A stretch of 64,000 bases of DNA from Bacteroidales bacterium UBA1392 (GCA_002305275.1 DBQO01000037.1:8130-72129); one strand, 5' to 3'; shown: positions 43,036 through 52,606, counted from the stretch's first letter. The notes: generated from the sequence alone by a model not told the origin. Translations and numbers: made by a program.

Positions 43036-46000
43036 ATGGAAAACAAATTCCTCTACAGCGTTGCACGCCATTTTTACAAAAAGCAGGGAAATAGGATCAA
43101 TAAGCTCTGTTTTGTCTTTCCAAACAGACGCTCGTCAATCTTTTTCAAGAAGTATCTTACACAATGTATGGCGGGTGAAGCCCTTTTTGCTCCCAAGATG
43201 ATTACAATCAATGACTTCTTCCTTGAGCTCTCGGGAGGGCAGTTGGTTGACAAGATTGAGGCGCTGTACATATTGTATCAGCAGTATGCTAAGGTATTTT
43301 CTGATGAAGAGGGTATTGCAAAAAGCACATTTGACGAGTTTGTCTATTGGGGGGATGTTTTTCTCAATGATTTCGATGATATCGACAAATATCTGGTCGA
43401 TGCTGAGAAACTTTTCACCAATATCGGAGATCTTCAAAAGCTTACGGCAGAAGAAAACGATTATATGAGTGAAGAGCAAAAAAAAGCTATAAAGGAGTTC
43501 TACACAAGTTGGAACCATAGCAAAAAGAGGGATATGGTTAGTAAAAAGAAGGAGGAGGATAATGGAGATAAAGAAGAGAGTATGGAGGATGCCGAAAATG
43601 AGGAGCAGAAAGAGAACGGAGAGAGGGAAAATAATGAGATAAACAAAGGGAACGGAGAGAGGGATAAAATAGATATCAAGGAGGAATTTTCCACAATTTG
43701 GGAGAACTTGCACAGACTTTACACCTCATTCCGAGAAGCGCTGAAGGATAAGGGGCTGATGTATGAGGGAATGATCTATAGAGAGGTTGCAGAAGCGCTG
43801 AAAGAAGAGATTAAAGAGCCGCAGGAAAAAGAGAGAAAAGAAGAGATTTTAAAAAAATGTCGCAAATATGATAAAATCATTTTTGTAGGATTAAACGCTC
43901 TGAATGAGTGTGAAAAGTCTCTTTTCAGGCACCTTAATAAGCATGGGAGTGGGATTGACGTAGATTTCATCTGGGATTATTATGGCGATATTCTCACTGA
44001 CGAGGCCAATAAATCTTCTCAGTTTATGCGCCGTGGAGATAAGGGCAATGTCGTGGAATTTCCACAGAAAGAGTCGATAGAACCCTATGGAACACCTCAA
44101 AATCCCACCCACGATGCTACCTTTGGCCCCGGAAAAATAGAGATCATAGGCATACCCTCAGCAGCAGGTCAGACGAGATATGTGACGGAAATACTGGAAG
44201 GTATTCACTGTAATAAAGATGGGACTCTTCTCCCCAACCTTGACCTCGAAGAGACCGCCATAGTTCTACCGGATGAAAGTCTGCTCCATCCAATGCTCAA
44301 TTCCATTCCGAAATGCGTTGATAAGGTCAATGTCACTATGGGTTATCCATTGATCAACTCACACACTGCCACATTTATCTCCCAATTGGAAGAACTGCAT
44401 AAAAAAACTCGTCCAAATAAGAGTGGTGGGGTCTCATTTCACCATAAAAGCGTAATGGCACTTCTCAGCCACCCCTTCCTTACATCTTTGCTCCCTGCGG
44501 AGGGGTTAAAGAGCATCAAAAATGAAATTATCGGCAGAAACCTCGTATATGTCAATTTAGAGACTCTTGTGGAGGAACAACTTGAAAGAGACGAGAATCA
44601 AGTCGATACAAACGAGCAACCATTTAAGGGCGATAAACAGCAACCCTACTTCGGCAATCAACCGATTGATGCCGGTGAGCAACAACTCAGCAAAAGTGAG
44701 TTGTTTAAGGCAATATTCAGCACGACTCCCGATCCTGAAAATGTTGGGAATTGGCTTGAAAAGATTCTCCAACTTATTCAAGAAAACCTGGATGGAATTG
44801 ACAGGGAGGCTGCATACCATTACCTCAGAGTAATCAAACGCATCTCCGACCTTAATCTCCCTTTAACGGACATTAAAACCTATTTCCGTCTCTTAAAACA
44901 AATAGTCTCAGTACTCTCAGTCCCATACAGAGGCGAGCCTCTTCAGGGCATACAGATTATGGGGCCTCTGGAGACCAGAGCTCTCGACTTCAAAAATGTG
45001 ATTATACTCTCAAGCAATGAAGGAATCTTCCCTTCGGCAAATGTGAGCAACTCCTTTATACCATACAACCTTCGGCTTGGGTTCGGCCTACCAACTTACG
45101 AGTATCAGGACTCCATCTCAGCTTACCACTTCTATCGCAGCATCTGCAGGGCAGAACACATCTGGCTCATATATGACTCCCGCACGGAAGGCACTAAAGT
45201 CGGAGAACCGAGCCGCTACATCCATCAGCTCAAATATGGCTACAATATACCGCGGGATGGAAGAAGGAGGCTGGATATTAAGCAGCTGGCCATCTCCTAC
45301 GAGATGAAAGGCAGGGAGGTTAATAGTCTGGATATTGAAAAGAGTCCTGCTATAATGAAGAAACTGCGTGAAAAATATATTATGAGGCCTGACGGCGATT
45401 TCAACGGCAGTTTTTCCGCCTCCACTCTCAATGATTATTTCAAATGCCAAAGATTGTTCTACCTCAAACACGTCGAAGGAATCGGCGAAGAGGATGAAGT
45501 GGTGGAAGAGGTGGACGGAGCACAATTCGGCACAATTTTTCACTATGTGATGGAGAAACTCTATTTGCCGGATGAGAAATTTTGCGGGGTGAAATGGAAT
45601 AAAAGTCAGATAGAAGGTTTAAAAAAGGACAAAACGAAGATTGAGAAACTGATACTTGAAGGATTTGCCAAAGCAAGAGAAAAACGGGGATATAGCTATG
45701 CAAATAACACCGTCAGTTATGATGATCTCTCCGGACAGGAAAGGATAGTATTCGAATTGATCGCTGATTTTGTGAAAAAAACTCTCGAAATTGATGAAGA
45801 GTATGCCCCTTTCACATTCAAGGATGCTGAAATGAAAATCAACTATCAAATGGATATTGACAATATCGGCACTGTGAAAATCAAAGGCTCCATCGACAGG
45901 GTTGATGAAAAGAGTGGTGAGATAAGAATAATAGATTACAAAACGGGAAGTGTGGATGGAAAAATGCGCGATGAAAAGGGAGCCAAACCCAATGATACGA

Positions 46001-46344
46001 TACCTAAACTTTTCAAAGAAGAAAAAAATGGCTCTTGCGTTAAAAACTCGGTTTCATTCCAACTTTTACTCTACAAAATGCTCTATTTGCACCAGCCTGA
46101 TATAGGAAATGGAGATAATATCCTACCTGCTGTGATTGCGCTACGACATTTCCACGAAAATAAGGGCGTACGCTCTCAGGAGGGGCTTACAAAGGAGATC
46201 ATGGATGAATTTGAGGAGAAAGTGAAGGAGAAAATTAAGGAGATATTCAATGAAGAGGTACCTTTCAAAGCTATCACCTTTGATGACGGAGAGTATGGCG
46301 CATGTCGTTACTGCAATTACCAAAACATCTGTAAAATCCTGTAA
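43036..46344 (+). CDS. addB: AddB-like subunit of a helicase-nuclease (PD-(D/E)XK nuclease, Fe-S cysteines)
   Basis: The 1102-residue protein has an AddB/Rep-type N-terminus without Walker A (LCFVFPNRRSSIFFKKYL). The region VIILSSNEGIFPSANVSNSFIPYNLR is a degenerate helicase motif, and the C-terminal PD-(D/E)XK nuclease has RVDEKSGEIRIIDYKTG. Cys in FKCQRLFYLKH and the late CRYCNYQNIC have the spacing of the AddB iron-sulfur staple. Two hydrophilic insertions stand out: residues about 163-215 (Lys/Glu/Asn-rich) and about 512-555 (Gln-rich). It works with the AddA-like partner 11 bases downstream in end processing for recombination repair. Confidence 0.85.
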   Translation: MENKFLYSVARHFYKKQGNRINKLCFVFPNRRSSIFFKKYLTQCMAGEALFAPKMITINDFFLELSGGQLVDKIEALYILYQQYAKVFSDEEGIAKSTFDEFVYWGDVFLNDFDDIDKYLVDAEKLFTNIGDLQKLTAEENDYMSEEQKKAIKEFYTSWNHSKKRDMVSKKKEEDNGDKEESMEDAENEEQKENGERENNEINKGNGERDKIDIKEEFSTIWENLHRLYTSFREALKDKGLMYEGMIYREVAEALKEEIKEPQEKERKEEILKKCRKYDKIIFVGLNALNECEKSLFRHLNKHGSGIDVDFIWDYYGDILTDEANKSSQFMRRGDKGNVVEFPQKESIEPYGTPQNPTHDATFGPGKIEIIGIPSAAGQTRYVTEILEGIHCNKDGTLLPNLDLEETAIVLPDESLLHPMLNSIPKCVDKVNVTMGYPLINSHTATFISQLEELHKKTRPNKSGGVSFHHKSVMALLSHPFLTSLLPAEGLKSIKNEIIGRNLVYVNLETLVEEQLERDENQVDTNEQPFKGDKQQPYFGNQPIDAGEQQLSKSELFKAIFSTTPDPENVGNWLEKILQLIQENLDGIDREAAYHYLRVIKRISDLNLPLTDIKTYFRLLKQIVSVLSVPYRGEPLQGIQIMGPLETRALDFKNVIILSSNEGIFPSANVSNSFIPYNLRLGFGLPTYEYQDSISAYHFYRSICRAEHIWLIYDSRTEGTKVGEPSRYIHQLKYGYNIPRDGRRRLDIKQLAISYEMKGREVNSLDIEKSPAIMKKLREKYIMRPDGDFNGSFSASTLNDYFKCQRLFYLKHVEGIGEEDEVVEEVDGAQFGTIFHYVMEKLYLPDEKFCGVKWNKSQIEGLKKDKTKIEKLILEGFAKAREKRGYSYANNTVSYDDLSGQERIVFELIADFVKKTLEIDEEYAPFTFKDAEMKINYQMDIDNIGTVKIKGSIDRVDEKSGEIRIIDYKTGSVDGKMRDEKGAKPNDTIPKLFKEEKNGSCVKNSVSFQLLLYKMLYLHQPDIGNGDNILPAVIALRHFHENKGVRSQEGLTKEIMDEFEEKVKEKIKEIFNEEVPFKAITFDDGEYGACRYCNYQNICKIL

Positions 46345-46355
46345 AACTTACGAAA

Positions 46356-49300
46356 ATGTGCAACACAAAACAGAACCCTGAGATTATCATAGCTTCTGCA
46401 GGTGCAGGTAAAACGCATACTCTGACCGAGAAATTTATAGAAATGCTTGAAAAGAACTATGCCGCCGGCAAGCCACATCCACATAGAAACATCCTTGCGG
46501 TAACCTTTACCAACAAGGCCACCGATGAGATGAAAGAGCGTATCCTGGAAAAACTCTTTATTAAAGCAGCAAAAGGGAATAATGATTCGGAGAAGCTCCT
46601 AAAAGAGATCCTGCACGACTATTCGGGCTTTAACGTAAGTACTATCGACAGATTTTTCCAGCTGGTAATGAAGACCTTTGCGAGGGAACTGGGAGAATAT
46701 GGCTCATACGATGTGGAACTTGATTCAGAAGGTGCTACTATAGAGGCGATCGACCGTATGATGGACTCCCTCAGGGATGATAAGGATACAACCTTGTTGA
46801 AATGGCTTGTAGATTACTCACGCAGCGTTATTGATGATGGCCGTTCCTGGGATGTAAGAAAGGAACTCTATAAGTTTTCAGACCTGTTCTATAAAGAGGA
46901 TTTTCTTATCAAAAAAAGAGGTGAGGCTGGATATCTTTATAGGATCGATGATGGTTCAGGAATAGATCCAAAGGCAGAAATCAAAAGGCTCCTGCAGGAA
47001 ATCAATATAATTACGACAAAGTTTGAAAGTGAAGTAAAGAGACTTGCTGGGGTGATAATTGCGGAGTATGATAGAGCGAATGATTCCGTTATAGAAATGA
47101 AAAGTAATCCCAGAAAAGGATTCGTAAATATACAAAACGGCAAGCACACCAATAGCTCCGATGAATTATATATTAAAGTATACGACAATTCTGAGGAGTG
47201 GTGTAAATCACTCAAGACTAAAACCGGCTTATTAAAGGTGGATGATTACAAAAGCAATTATGCACCCGACCTCCAAACAAAAGTCAACGAATTGGAAAAA
47301 CATTATGACGATAATTACATCACATACAACACCGCTGTAACTATTCGAAAAAACATCTATCTCCTTGGACTCACAACCGACATTTTCAAAGAACTGGACA
47401 AATATCTCAAGGAAAATCATCTTGTCCTTCTCAGCAGCACAGCTGACATTCTCAACCGAATAATTGACAGGAGCGACACTCCCTTCATCTATGAAAGAAT
47501 CGGGAACAGAATTGACCATATATTGCTGGACGAATTTCAGGATACATCAAGACTACAATGGCAAAATTTCGAACCTCTGATCGACAACAACATCGCCAAT
47601 AGCAATGACAATCTTATAGTAGGAGACGTCAAGCAGAGTATCTACAGATTCAGAGGCTCCGACTCCTCTCTTCTCAGGGATCTCCCCTTAAAAAAGAAAG
47701 TTGAATCCCAGAAGATAAAGGAGAATTGGCGTAGCGCCGATACCATAGTAGGCTTTAACAGTAAATTCTTTTACAGCATCGCAACCACAAATGATGGTTC
47801 CATTAAACCGGAAATCTTCGAGAAGGTAAATAAAATATATGATGGTTGCCGCCAAAAAATGCCCAATAGAAATATTAACCAAGGCAACCTCAACCGCTAT
47901 GATGCAGGAGCCGTTAAAGTCAGAGTGTTTGAAGTCGATGAAGAGGATAAAAAAGCCTGGATGCAGGAGGCTCTGGATGCTCTTGCAGGAAAAGAGGATG
48001 AGATAAAGGATCTTGGCGAGATAGGACGGCTTACAGACGATGGATATGAGCTACGCGACATCACAATTCTTGTCCGTACCAACAATGAAGGCAAAATGGT
48101 GGTGGATAAACTGATTTCAAAGGGGATCAACGTCGTCACTGAAGAAGTCCTGGTGCTTGGATATTCCAGGGCCGTCCTCAAGATTGTGACACTCCTTAAA
48201 TACCGGGATAATCCGGATGACCAGGTTAACCGGCTGATGCTCAAAACTCTTTTTACGGAGAATCAAGAGAGCAATATAGGCGATTTAACCGGTAAGGAAT
48301 TAGCAGAAATGCCACTTAAAGAGGGTTGTGAGGCTATATTTACTGCCCTATTTAACGAGGATCAGAGAGATAATCTGAAAGCTCTCTCACTTTATGAAAG
48401 TTGTGAGGTTATGCTCAGAAGTATATATGATGAGATACCGGAGTATGAGATTGAGTTTGTACAGGCATTTCTGGATGAGGTTAATAGATTTATGACGCGT
48501 AATGGATCCGATTTGCCTGCATTTCTGGAGTGGTGGGAGGAAAGTGGTCAGAATGTGAAAATCAATTCCTCTTCCGACCAAAATGCCGTGCGTGTAATGA
48601 CAATACACAAAGCAAAAGGACTCGGCTTCAAAGCGGTCATTATCCCATTTTTCAACGAAAAAACCTCAGTAAAAACCTTCCCTATCCCTCCCTATCTCTG
48701 GTGCATACCGGAAGTCAAAGAACTTAAACAAATAGGCCTGATTCCTGTTAAATACACTACCAAGGAGAACACTGGCTTTGAAAAGGATTTTGAAACGGAA
48801 AGAAAAGAGACCTATATTGACACTTTGAACATCGCTTATGTTGCGATGACGCGCGCCTATTTTGAAATGGTGATCTATACTCCTGATGAAACTGAGAAAC
48901 CGGAAGAGGGTAAAGAGGCAAAACAACCAAAAGATTCTATGGCTCAAAAACTTATCAAGTTTCTCAAGGAGGAATCCCAAAATGAGGACAATGGTATCTA
49001 TATAGTAGAGGCTCGGGAAAAAGAAGAGTCTCTGGAGGAAGGTAAAGCTCGGGAGAAAAAAGAGTCTAAGGAGGAAGAAAGCGGTAGGTATATAAAAATT
49101 AAAGATTTAGGCGATGGATGCTACGAAGCACGCGCAAATAATGGCCAATGGCGCTACAAACATGCCCTGGATATTGCCAAAAAACAGCAACCGGGAGCAA
49201 CCAAAAAGACCGAAGTTCTCGAAAAGGGCATCGAAACAACAACTGTCAAATCATTCCGCTCAATACCTATCGGAGAGAGACTTGAGCAATCACTGCGGTC

Positions 49301-49766
49301 ACGCAACTTTTTTGAATTTGAAAAGGATCCTTTGGAGAGTCCCCGTATCAAAGGAATTGTACTCCACGATATCCTATCGGAAATTCGCACCATTGATGAT
49401 CTGCAAGCAGCTGTTGAGCGGGCGGTTATTCAGGGAGATCTAAAAAAATCAGAATCCGGGGATGCAAAGGATTTTCTCTACCGGAGACTACAGTCAGTAG
49501 CGGAGAGACACTGGTTTGATGGTACTTATGATACACTTAACGAACAAGAGATACTTGTTAAAAATGGGGATACACTTCGTCCGGACAGGATTCTCACGGG
49601 AGATGGGCGTACTATGGTGATAGATTACAAATTTGGAGAACGCGATAATAAATATCTTAAGCAGGTTCGCGGTTATATGGAGAAATTGACCCAAATGGGC
49701 TTAACTGAAGTATCGGGATATATCTGGTATCTCAAAGATAATGAAGTAGAGCAAGTATTATTATAA
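46356..49766 (+). CDS. addA: AddA-like UvrD-family helicase-nuclease
   Basis: The 1136-residue protein is an SF1A helicase. Motif I is ASAGAGKTHTL (about 13-23), Ia VTFTNKATDEM, II LLDEFQDTSRLQW, III VGDVKQSIYRFRGSD, IV region ENWRSAD, V VMTIHKAKGLGFKAVIIP, VI YVAMTRAYF. The C-terminal nuclease has DRILTGDGRTMVIDYKFG. Between about residues 845 and 910 there is a Lys/Glu-rich insertion that contains a direct 36-base duplication (49011-49046 and 49047-49082, AREKEESLEEGK / AREKKESKEEES). This is the ATPase partner of the AddB-like protein; together they form the end-resection enzyme in place of RecBCD. Confidence 0.88.
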   Translation: MCNTKQNPEIIIASAGAGKTHTLTEKFIEMLEKNYAAGKPHPHRNILAVTFTNKATDEMKERILEKLFIKAAKGNNDSEKLLKEILHDYSGFNVSTIDRFFQLVMKTFARELGEYGSYDVELDSEGATIEAIDRMMDSLRDDKDTTLLKWLVDYSRSVIDDGRSWDVRKELYKFSDLFYKEDFLIKKRGEAGYLYRIDDGSGIDPKAEIKRLLQEINIITTKFESEVKRLAGVIIAEYDRANDSVIEMKSNPRKGFVNIQNGKHTNSSDELYIKVYDNSEEWCKSLKTKTGLLKVDDYKSNYAPDLQTKVNELEKHYDDNYITYNTAVTIRKNIYLLGLTTDIFKELDKYLKENHLVLLSSTADILNRIIDRSDTPFIYERIGNRIDHILLDEFQDTSRLQWQNFEPLIDNNIANSNDNLIVGDVKQSIYRFRGSDSSLLRDLPLKKKVESQKIKENWRSADTIVGFNSKFFYSIATTNDGSIKPEIFEKVNKIYDGCRQKMPNRNINQGNLNRYDAGAVKVRVFEVDEEDKKAWMQEALDALAGKEDEIKDLGEIGRLTDDGYELRDITILVRTNNEGKMVVDKLISKGINVVTEEVLVLGYSRAVLKIVTLLKYRDNPDDQVNRLMLKTLFTENQESNIGDLTGKELAEMPLKEGCEAIFTALFNEDQRDNLKALSLYESCEVMLRSIYDEIPEYEIEFVQAFLDEVNRFMTRNGSDLPAFLEWWEESGQNVKINSSSDQNAVRVMTIHKAKGLGFKAVIIPFFNEKTSVKTFPIPPYLWCIPEVKELKQIGLIPVKYTTKENTGFEKDFETERKETYIDTLNIAYVAMTRAYFEMVIYTPDETEKPEEGKEAKQPKDSMAQKLIKFLKEESQNEDNGIYIVEAREKEESLEEGKAREKKESKEEESGRYIKIKDLGDGCYEARANNGQWRYKHALDIAKKQQPGATKKTEVLEKGIETTTVKSFRSIPIGERLEQSLRSRNFFEFEKDPLESPRIKGIVLHDILSEIRTIDDLQAAVERAVIQGDLKKSESGDAKDFLYRRLQSVAERHWFDGTYDTLNEQEILVKNGDTLRPDRILTGDGRTMVIDYKFGERDNKYLKQVRGYMEKLTQMGLTEVSGYIWYLKDNEVEQVLL

Positions 49767-49781
49767 AAGCCTATTATTTAC

Positions 49782-49789
49782 TATTTTTG
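49782..49789 (+). promoter_or_regulatory. Predicted -7 box of the phzF gene
   Basis: TATTTTTG, 22 bases before the ATG at 49812, only 16 bases after the addA-like stop codon. It suggests that phzF is transcribed apart from the addBA operon. Confidence 0.5.
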
Positions 49790-49811
49790 GAAACACTGAA
49801 ATTTGTCCTAT

Positions 49812-50609
49812 ATGGAACTCACTTCTTACCATGTCGATGCTTTTACAGACCAACTCTTCAAAGGCAATCCAGCTTGTGTGGTTCAGCTTGGGGAGTGGCT
49901 TGCAGATGATTTGATGCTTAAAATCGCAGCTGAAAATGCAGTGGCTGAAACCGCATTTTTCAAGAAAAATAAAGACTCCGGAGACTATTCCATACGCTGG
50001 TTTACTCCTGATCTGGAGATGGATCTTTGCGGTCACGCCACTTTGGCAACCTCTTTTGTCATCGATATGATCTCGAAAGAACCACTCAATGAGATACTCT
50101 TTAACTCCGCTAGCGGAGAATTGAGGGTAGTAGTAAATAACGGACTCTTTACACTTAATTTCCCTTCGCGACCGGCAGTACCGTCAACAATTCCCAGAGA
50201 GACTTATGATTCTCTGAGTATTAAACCATTGGAGGTATTTAAAGCCCGCGACTACCTTCTGATATACGAGTCACAGCAACAGATCGAAGAGATAGCGATA
50301 GACCGCAACCTATTTGATATGGTAAATATGGATCCGGGAGGAGTGATCATAACTGCCCCCGCTTCGGAACCCGAAGTTGACTTCGTATCCCGCTTCTTTA
50401 CCCCACAAAGCACCATTTTGGAGGACCCTGTGACCGGCTCGGCTCACTGCACGCTTATCCCCTACTGGAGTGCACGTCTCGGCAAACGCATTATGACCGC
50501 CAAACAAATTTCGCCCCGCGGAGGTACCCTATTTTGCGAAGATTGCGGCGACCGCGTCCTCATTTCCGGCACCGCCCGACTCTACTCCCGCAGCACGCTC
50601 TATTTGTGA
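49812..50609 (+). CDS. PhzF-family isomerase/epimerase
   Basis: The start is ATG 49812 (MELTSYHVDAFTDQLFKGNPACVV), 265 residues; the frame is open 9 bases further upstream without ATG. PhzF motifs: YHVDAF and FKGNPA at the N-terminus, ENAVAETAFF with the catalytic Glu, DLCGHATLATSFV, and the second-half EDPVTGSAHCTLIPYW. The fold is a duplicated diaminopimelate-epimerase-like barrel. Most members are not in phenazine operons, and there are no phenazine genes here, so the substrate is unknown. Confidence 0.9.
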   Translation: MELTSYHVDAFTDQLFKGNPACVVQLGEWLADDLMLKIAAENAVAETAFFKKNKDSGDYSIRWFTPDLEMDLCGHATLATSFVIDMISKEPLNEILFNSASGELRVVVNNGLFTLNFPSRPAVPSTIPRETYDSLSIKPLEVFKARDYLLIYESQQQIEEIAIDRNLFDMVNMDPGGVIITAPASEPEVDFVSRFFTPQSTILEDPVTGSAHCTLIPYWSARLGKRIMTAKQISPRGGTLFCEDCGDRVLISGTARLYSRSTLYL

Positions 50610-50613
50610 GAAT

Positions 50614-51132
50614 TCAGATATCCATGCCCATAATATGGTCATTCATCCAGAAGTTATTGCCAATATCAAAGTCCTTGCTGTAAAGGATTCGCATCCCTTG
50701 ATGAAGGTAAAACTGTACAGCCGGATTTTCACGATTGACATGCAACATCATCCTGCACTTTGTCAGCCTTTTGCTACGGATATGCTCGCAAACATGATCA
50801 AACAGGAGTTTACCCAAACCTGTTTTTTGATATTCAGGAAGAATATAGATACGAAGCAATTCGAACACCTTGGTGCCATCCGGATCATCTCCTTGAGGAG
50901 CTATAGCCGAATAGCTCACCGGCTCTCCGGCCATTTCCACAATAAAATACTCCTGCCCCGAATCAATTCCTGCTGCAATATTTTCCGGAGAATACATCCA
51001 CTCCATCATATAGTCAATCTGCTCCTGAGATAGCATTTTCCCATAGGTATGGGGAAATATAATTTGCGCCATATTGCGGATTAAAGCGATATCCTCTTTG
51101 GTCGCCCGGCGGATGATTATATCTGAGGTCAT
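50614..51132 (-). CDS. GNAT-family N-acetyltransferase
   Basis: The 172-residue protein has the GNAT core: IIIRRATKEDIALIRNMA (beta1-alpha1), FIVEMAGEPVSYSAIA, the acetyl-CoA binding motif LRIYILPEYQKTGLGKLLFDHV (Q-x-x-G-x-G form), and the late LHVNRENPAVQFYLHQGMRI. The substrate (amine) is not predictable. It lies convergent to phzF with a 4-base gap, and 61 bases downstream of the GDSL hydrolase gene. Confidence 0.88.
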   Translation of the reverse strand: MTSDIIIRRATKEDIALIRNMAQIIFPHTYGKMLSQEQIDYMMEWMYSPENIAAGIDSGQEYFIVEMAGEPVSYSAIAPQGDDPDGTKVFELLRIYILPEYQKTGLGKLLFDHVCEHIRSKRLTKCRMMLHVNRENPAVQFYLHQGMRILYSKDFDIGNNFWMNDHIMGMDI

Positions 51133-51193
51133 ACTACTCTATGATATTCTATTATGTGATTTATCTGGGCTATGCTGTAATATCGATTAAGTG

Positions 51194-51856
51194 CTACTTG
51201 AGGTAATCAATCAAAATCGATTCCATCATACGATAACCTTCAAGATTGGGGTGTACGCCGTCCGGCCCAAGATTTTCCGGAAGTCCGTTGCGCTCATCCT
51301 TCATCTGCGAGTGATAATCCACATAGGGAATGTCGGCACTCTCGGCATAAGCGCGGATCATCTCATTGAGCTCCACTATTTCCTCCGCAGGAGTGAGTTC
51401 CGTGCGCCACCTGTATAGATAAGCCGGCAGCACGGAGCAAAGTATGGGTTTGATGCGATTGGCCCTGGCAATCTGGCACATTGAGATTATATTGTCGAGG
51501 ATATGTTCCAGAGAGATCGGCCCGTCGTTCATCGCAATATCGTTGGTTCCCGCCAGGATTACCACATATTTCGGCCTCAGAGCCACAACATCCTTCTGGA
51601 ACCTAATCAGCATGTCACTCGTAGTCTCTCCGCTGATACCGCGACCGATAAGATTGTTAAGGGTAAAAAATTCCGGGCTCATCATAGGCCAGGCATCGGT
51701 AATGGAATCCCCGAATAATACAGCTAAAGGTCTCACTTTCACTTCTTTATTAGCCTCCTCATAACGCCTGGGAGGAATTACTTTCTGATATCTTTCCTGC
51801 GCAGCAGCACCCACCGCCATTACAAGCACTACCGCCATTAAAATTGCTCTTTTCAT
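51194..51856 (-). CDS. Secreted SGNH/GDSL-family hydrolase
   Basis: I start at MKRAILMAVV (ATG 51854-51856), which gives a signal peptide ending GAAAQ and 220 residues; the longer frame has a non-signal N-terminus. Block I VLFGDSITDAW holds the nucleophile Ser, block II GISGETTSDML the oxyanion Gly, block III VILAGTNDIA the Asn, and block V DGVHPNLEGY the Asp-His pair. Family members are esterases or acetylhydrolases on carbohydrate or lipid. It is periplasmic or secreted. Confidence 0.92.
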   Translation of the reverse strand: MKRAILMAVVLVMAVGAAAQERYQKVIPPRRYEEANKEVKVRPLAVLFGDSITDAWPMMSPEFFTLNNLIGRGISGETTSDMLIRFQKDVVALRPKYVVILAGTNDIAMNDGPISLEHILDNIISMCQIARANRIKPILCSVLPAYLYRWRTELTPAEEIVELNEMIRAYAESADIPYVDYHSQMKDERNGLPENLGPDGVHPNLEGYRMMESILIDYLK

Positions 51857-51944
51857 AGTGCAAAAATAGGAAAAAAGAGAGGAATATGAGACATTGTAGC
51901 CAAGAAATGGGATTTGCAAAAAATAGGATTTGGTAGAAAGGGCA

Positions 51945-52027
51945 TAAAATACAACAGGAAGACTTCAATAATGAAATCTCCCTGAGGCCTTGGTCCAAAC
52001 CTTTCGGATAGGTCCAATGCAAATATA
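51945..52027 (-). ncRNA. Candidate small RNA A (promoter box plus terminator)
   Basis: On the minus strand TATATTTG (52020-52027) is preceded by TTTG at 17 bases. The predicted transcript starts near 52014 and runs left. It ends in a 13-bp stem (51955-51984, loop TTAT, three G-T wobbles, otherwise perfect), followed by a U-rich run. There is no reading frame of note. The unit lies upstream of the GDSL gene, which has a separate start, and is not that gene's leader by position of its terminator. Confidence 0.5.
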
Positions 52028-52079
52028 ATGATTTTTTTACAAAGCAAAATATTTCTATACTGAATTGTCTCTATTATTA

Positions 52080-52151
52080 AAATTAAGACCCCAAGGCAGT
52101 TAGCTGAAGATGCAATCCAGCACTTGCCCCGGAGTCTATGATGCAAAACTA
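52080..52151 (-). ncRNA. Candidate small RNA B
   Basis: TAGTTTTG (minus strand, 52144-52151) is a -7 box without a clear -33 box. The predicted RNA (about 52137 to 52080) folds with AGACTCC / GGGGTCT closing stem (52131-52137 with 52086-52092, one wobble), an inner GGCA/TGCC stem and a GCTGGA/TTCAGC hairpin, then a U/A-rich tail. No coding frame. Confidence 0.4.
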
Positions 52152-52209
52152 AGAATTTCTAAATACTTAACTAATATCGTTTTTTTTCAATTGGCGAAAG
52201 CCGAATAAA

Positions 52210-52300
52210 CATAAAAATAAAAGAGAACTCGCATTTACGAATTCCCTTCCAGTGAATCAGTGCAATCGGCGTACCCATCGCTCATCACATTGCAAATATA
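52210..52300 (-). ncRNA. Candidate small RNA C (promoter box plus terminator)
   Basis: TATATTTG (minus strand, 52293-52300) with ATTG 20 bases upstream. The predicted RNA begins near 52286 and ends in an 11-bp stem AAGGGAATTCG / CGAGTTCTCTT (two wobbles; 52221-52248, loop TAAATG) followed by TTATTTTTATG. No coding frame. Confidence 0.5.
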
Positions 52301-52409
52301 GAACATTTTCAAATAATAAGCAATTTATTCGCACTAAATTTGCAATTATTGCAATAACTAGCCAAAAAGGAGCAGCTACGGAAGAATGAAAAAGGTTGAG
52401 AAAGAGAGG

Positions 52410-52556
52410 TTAGACTCCATGCGGATGATCTTTCGTCCATTTAATAAATCCTATTACCCATCGAATGGAGAAATAAGCAACAATTATTACAAATGTCGTC
52501 AGAAACGGCCCTGCTGCAACAATGAGGCCAACTAGACTGGATAGAAACTCACGCAT
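52410..52556 (-). CDS. 48-residue single-helix membrane peptide (copy 1)
   Basis: ATG at 52554-52556 to TAA at 52410. The product starts MREFLSSLVGLIVAAGPFLT, has one long hydrophobic segment (about 5-38) and ends with basic-polar WTKDHPHGV. Copy 2 (56310-56456) is identical at 35 of 48 positions and shares about 45 bases of 3' sequence. The -7 box TATATTTG (52564-52571) lies 7 bases before the ATG, with ATTG 20 bases further upstream, so the mRNA is close to leaderless. Size, hydrophobic helix, charged tail and conserved flanks resemble type I toxins (Fst/Ldr-like) in form, but no antitoxin RNA is proven. Confidence 0.7.
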   Translation of the reverse strand: MREFLSSLVGLIVAAGPFLTTFVIIVAYFSIRWVIGFIKWTKDHPHGV

Positions 52557-52606
52557 AACACTACAAATATATAATTTTTTCTCAAAAAGAGCAATATTGG
52601 TTTATT

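Noticed and set aside
52410..52556. Proven type I toxin
   Set aside because: Size and shape fit, but no antisense RNA with its own promoter over the gene could be seen, so the toxin reading stays a hypothesis.
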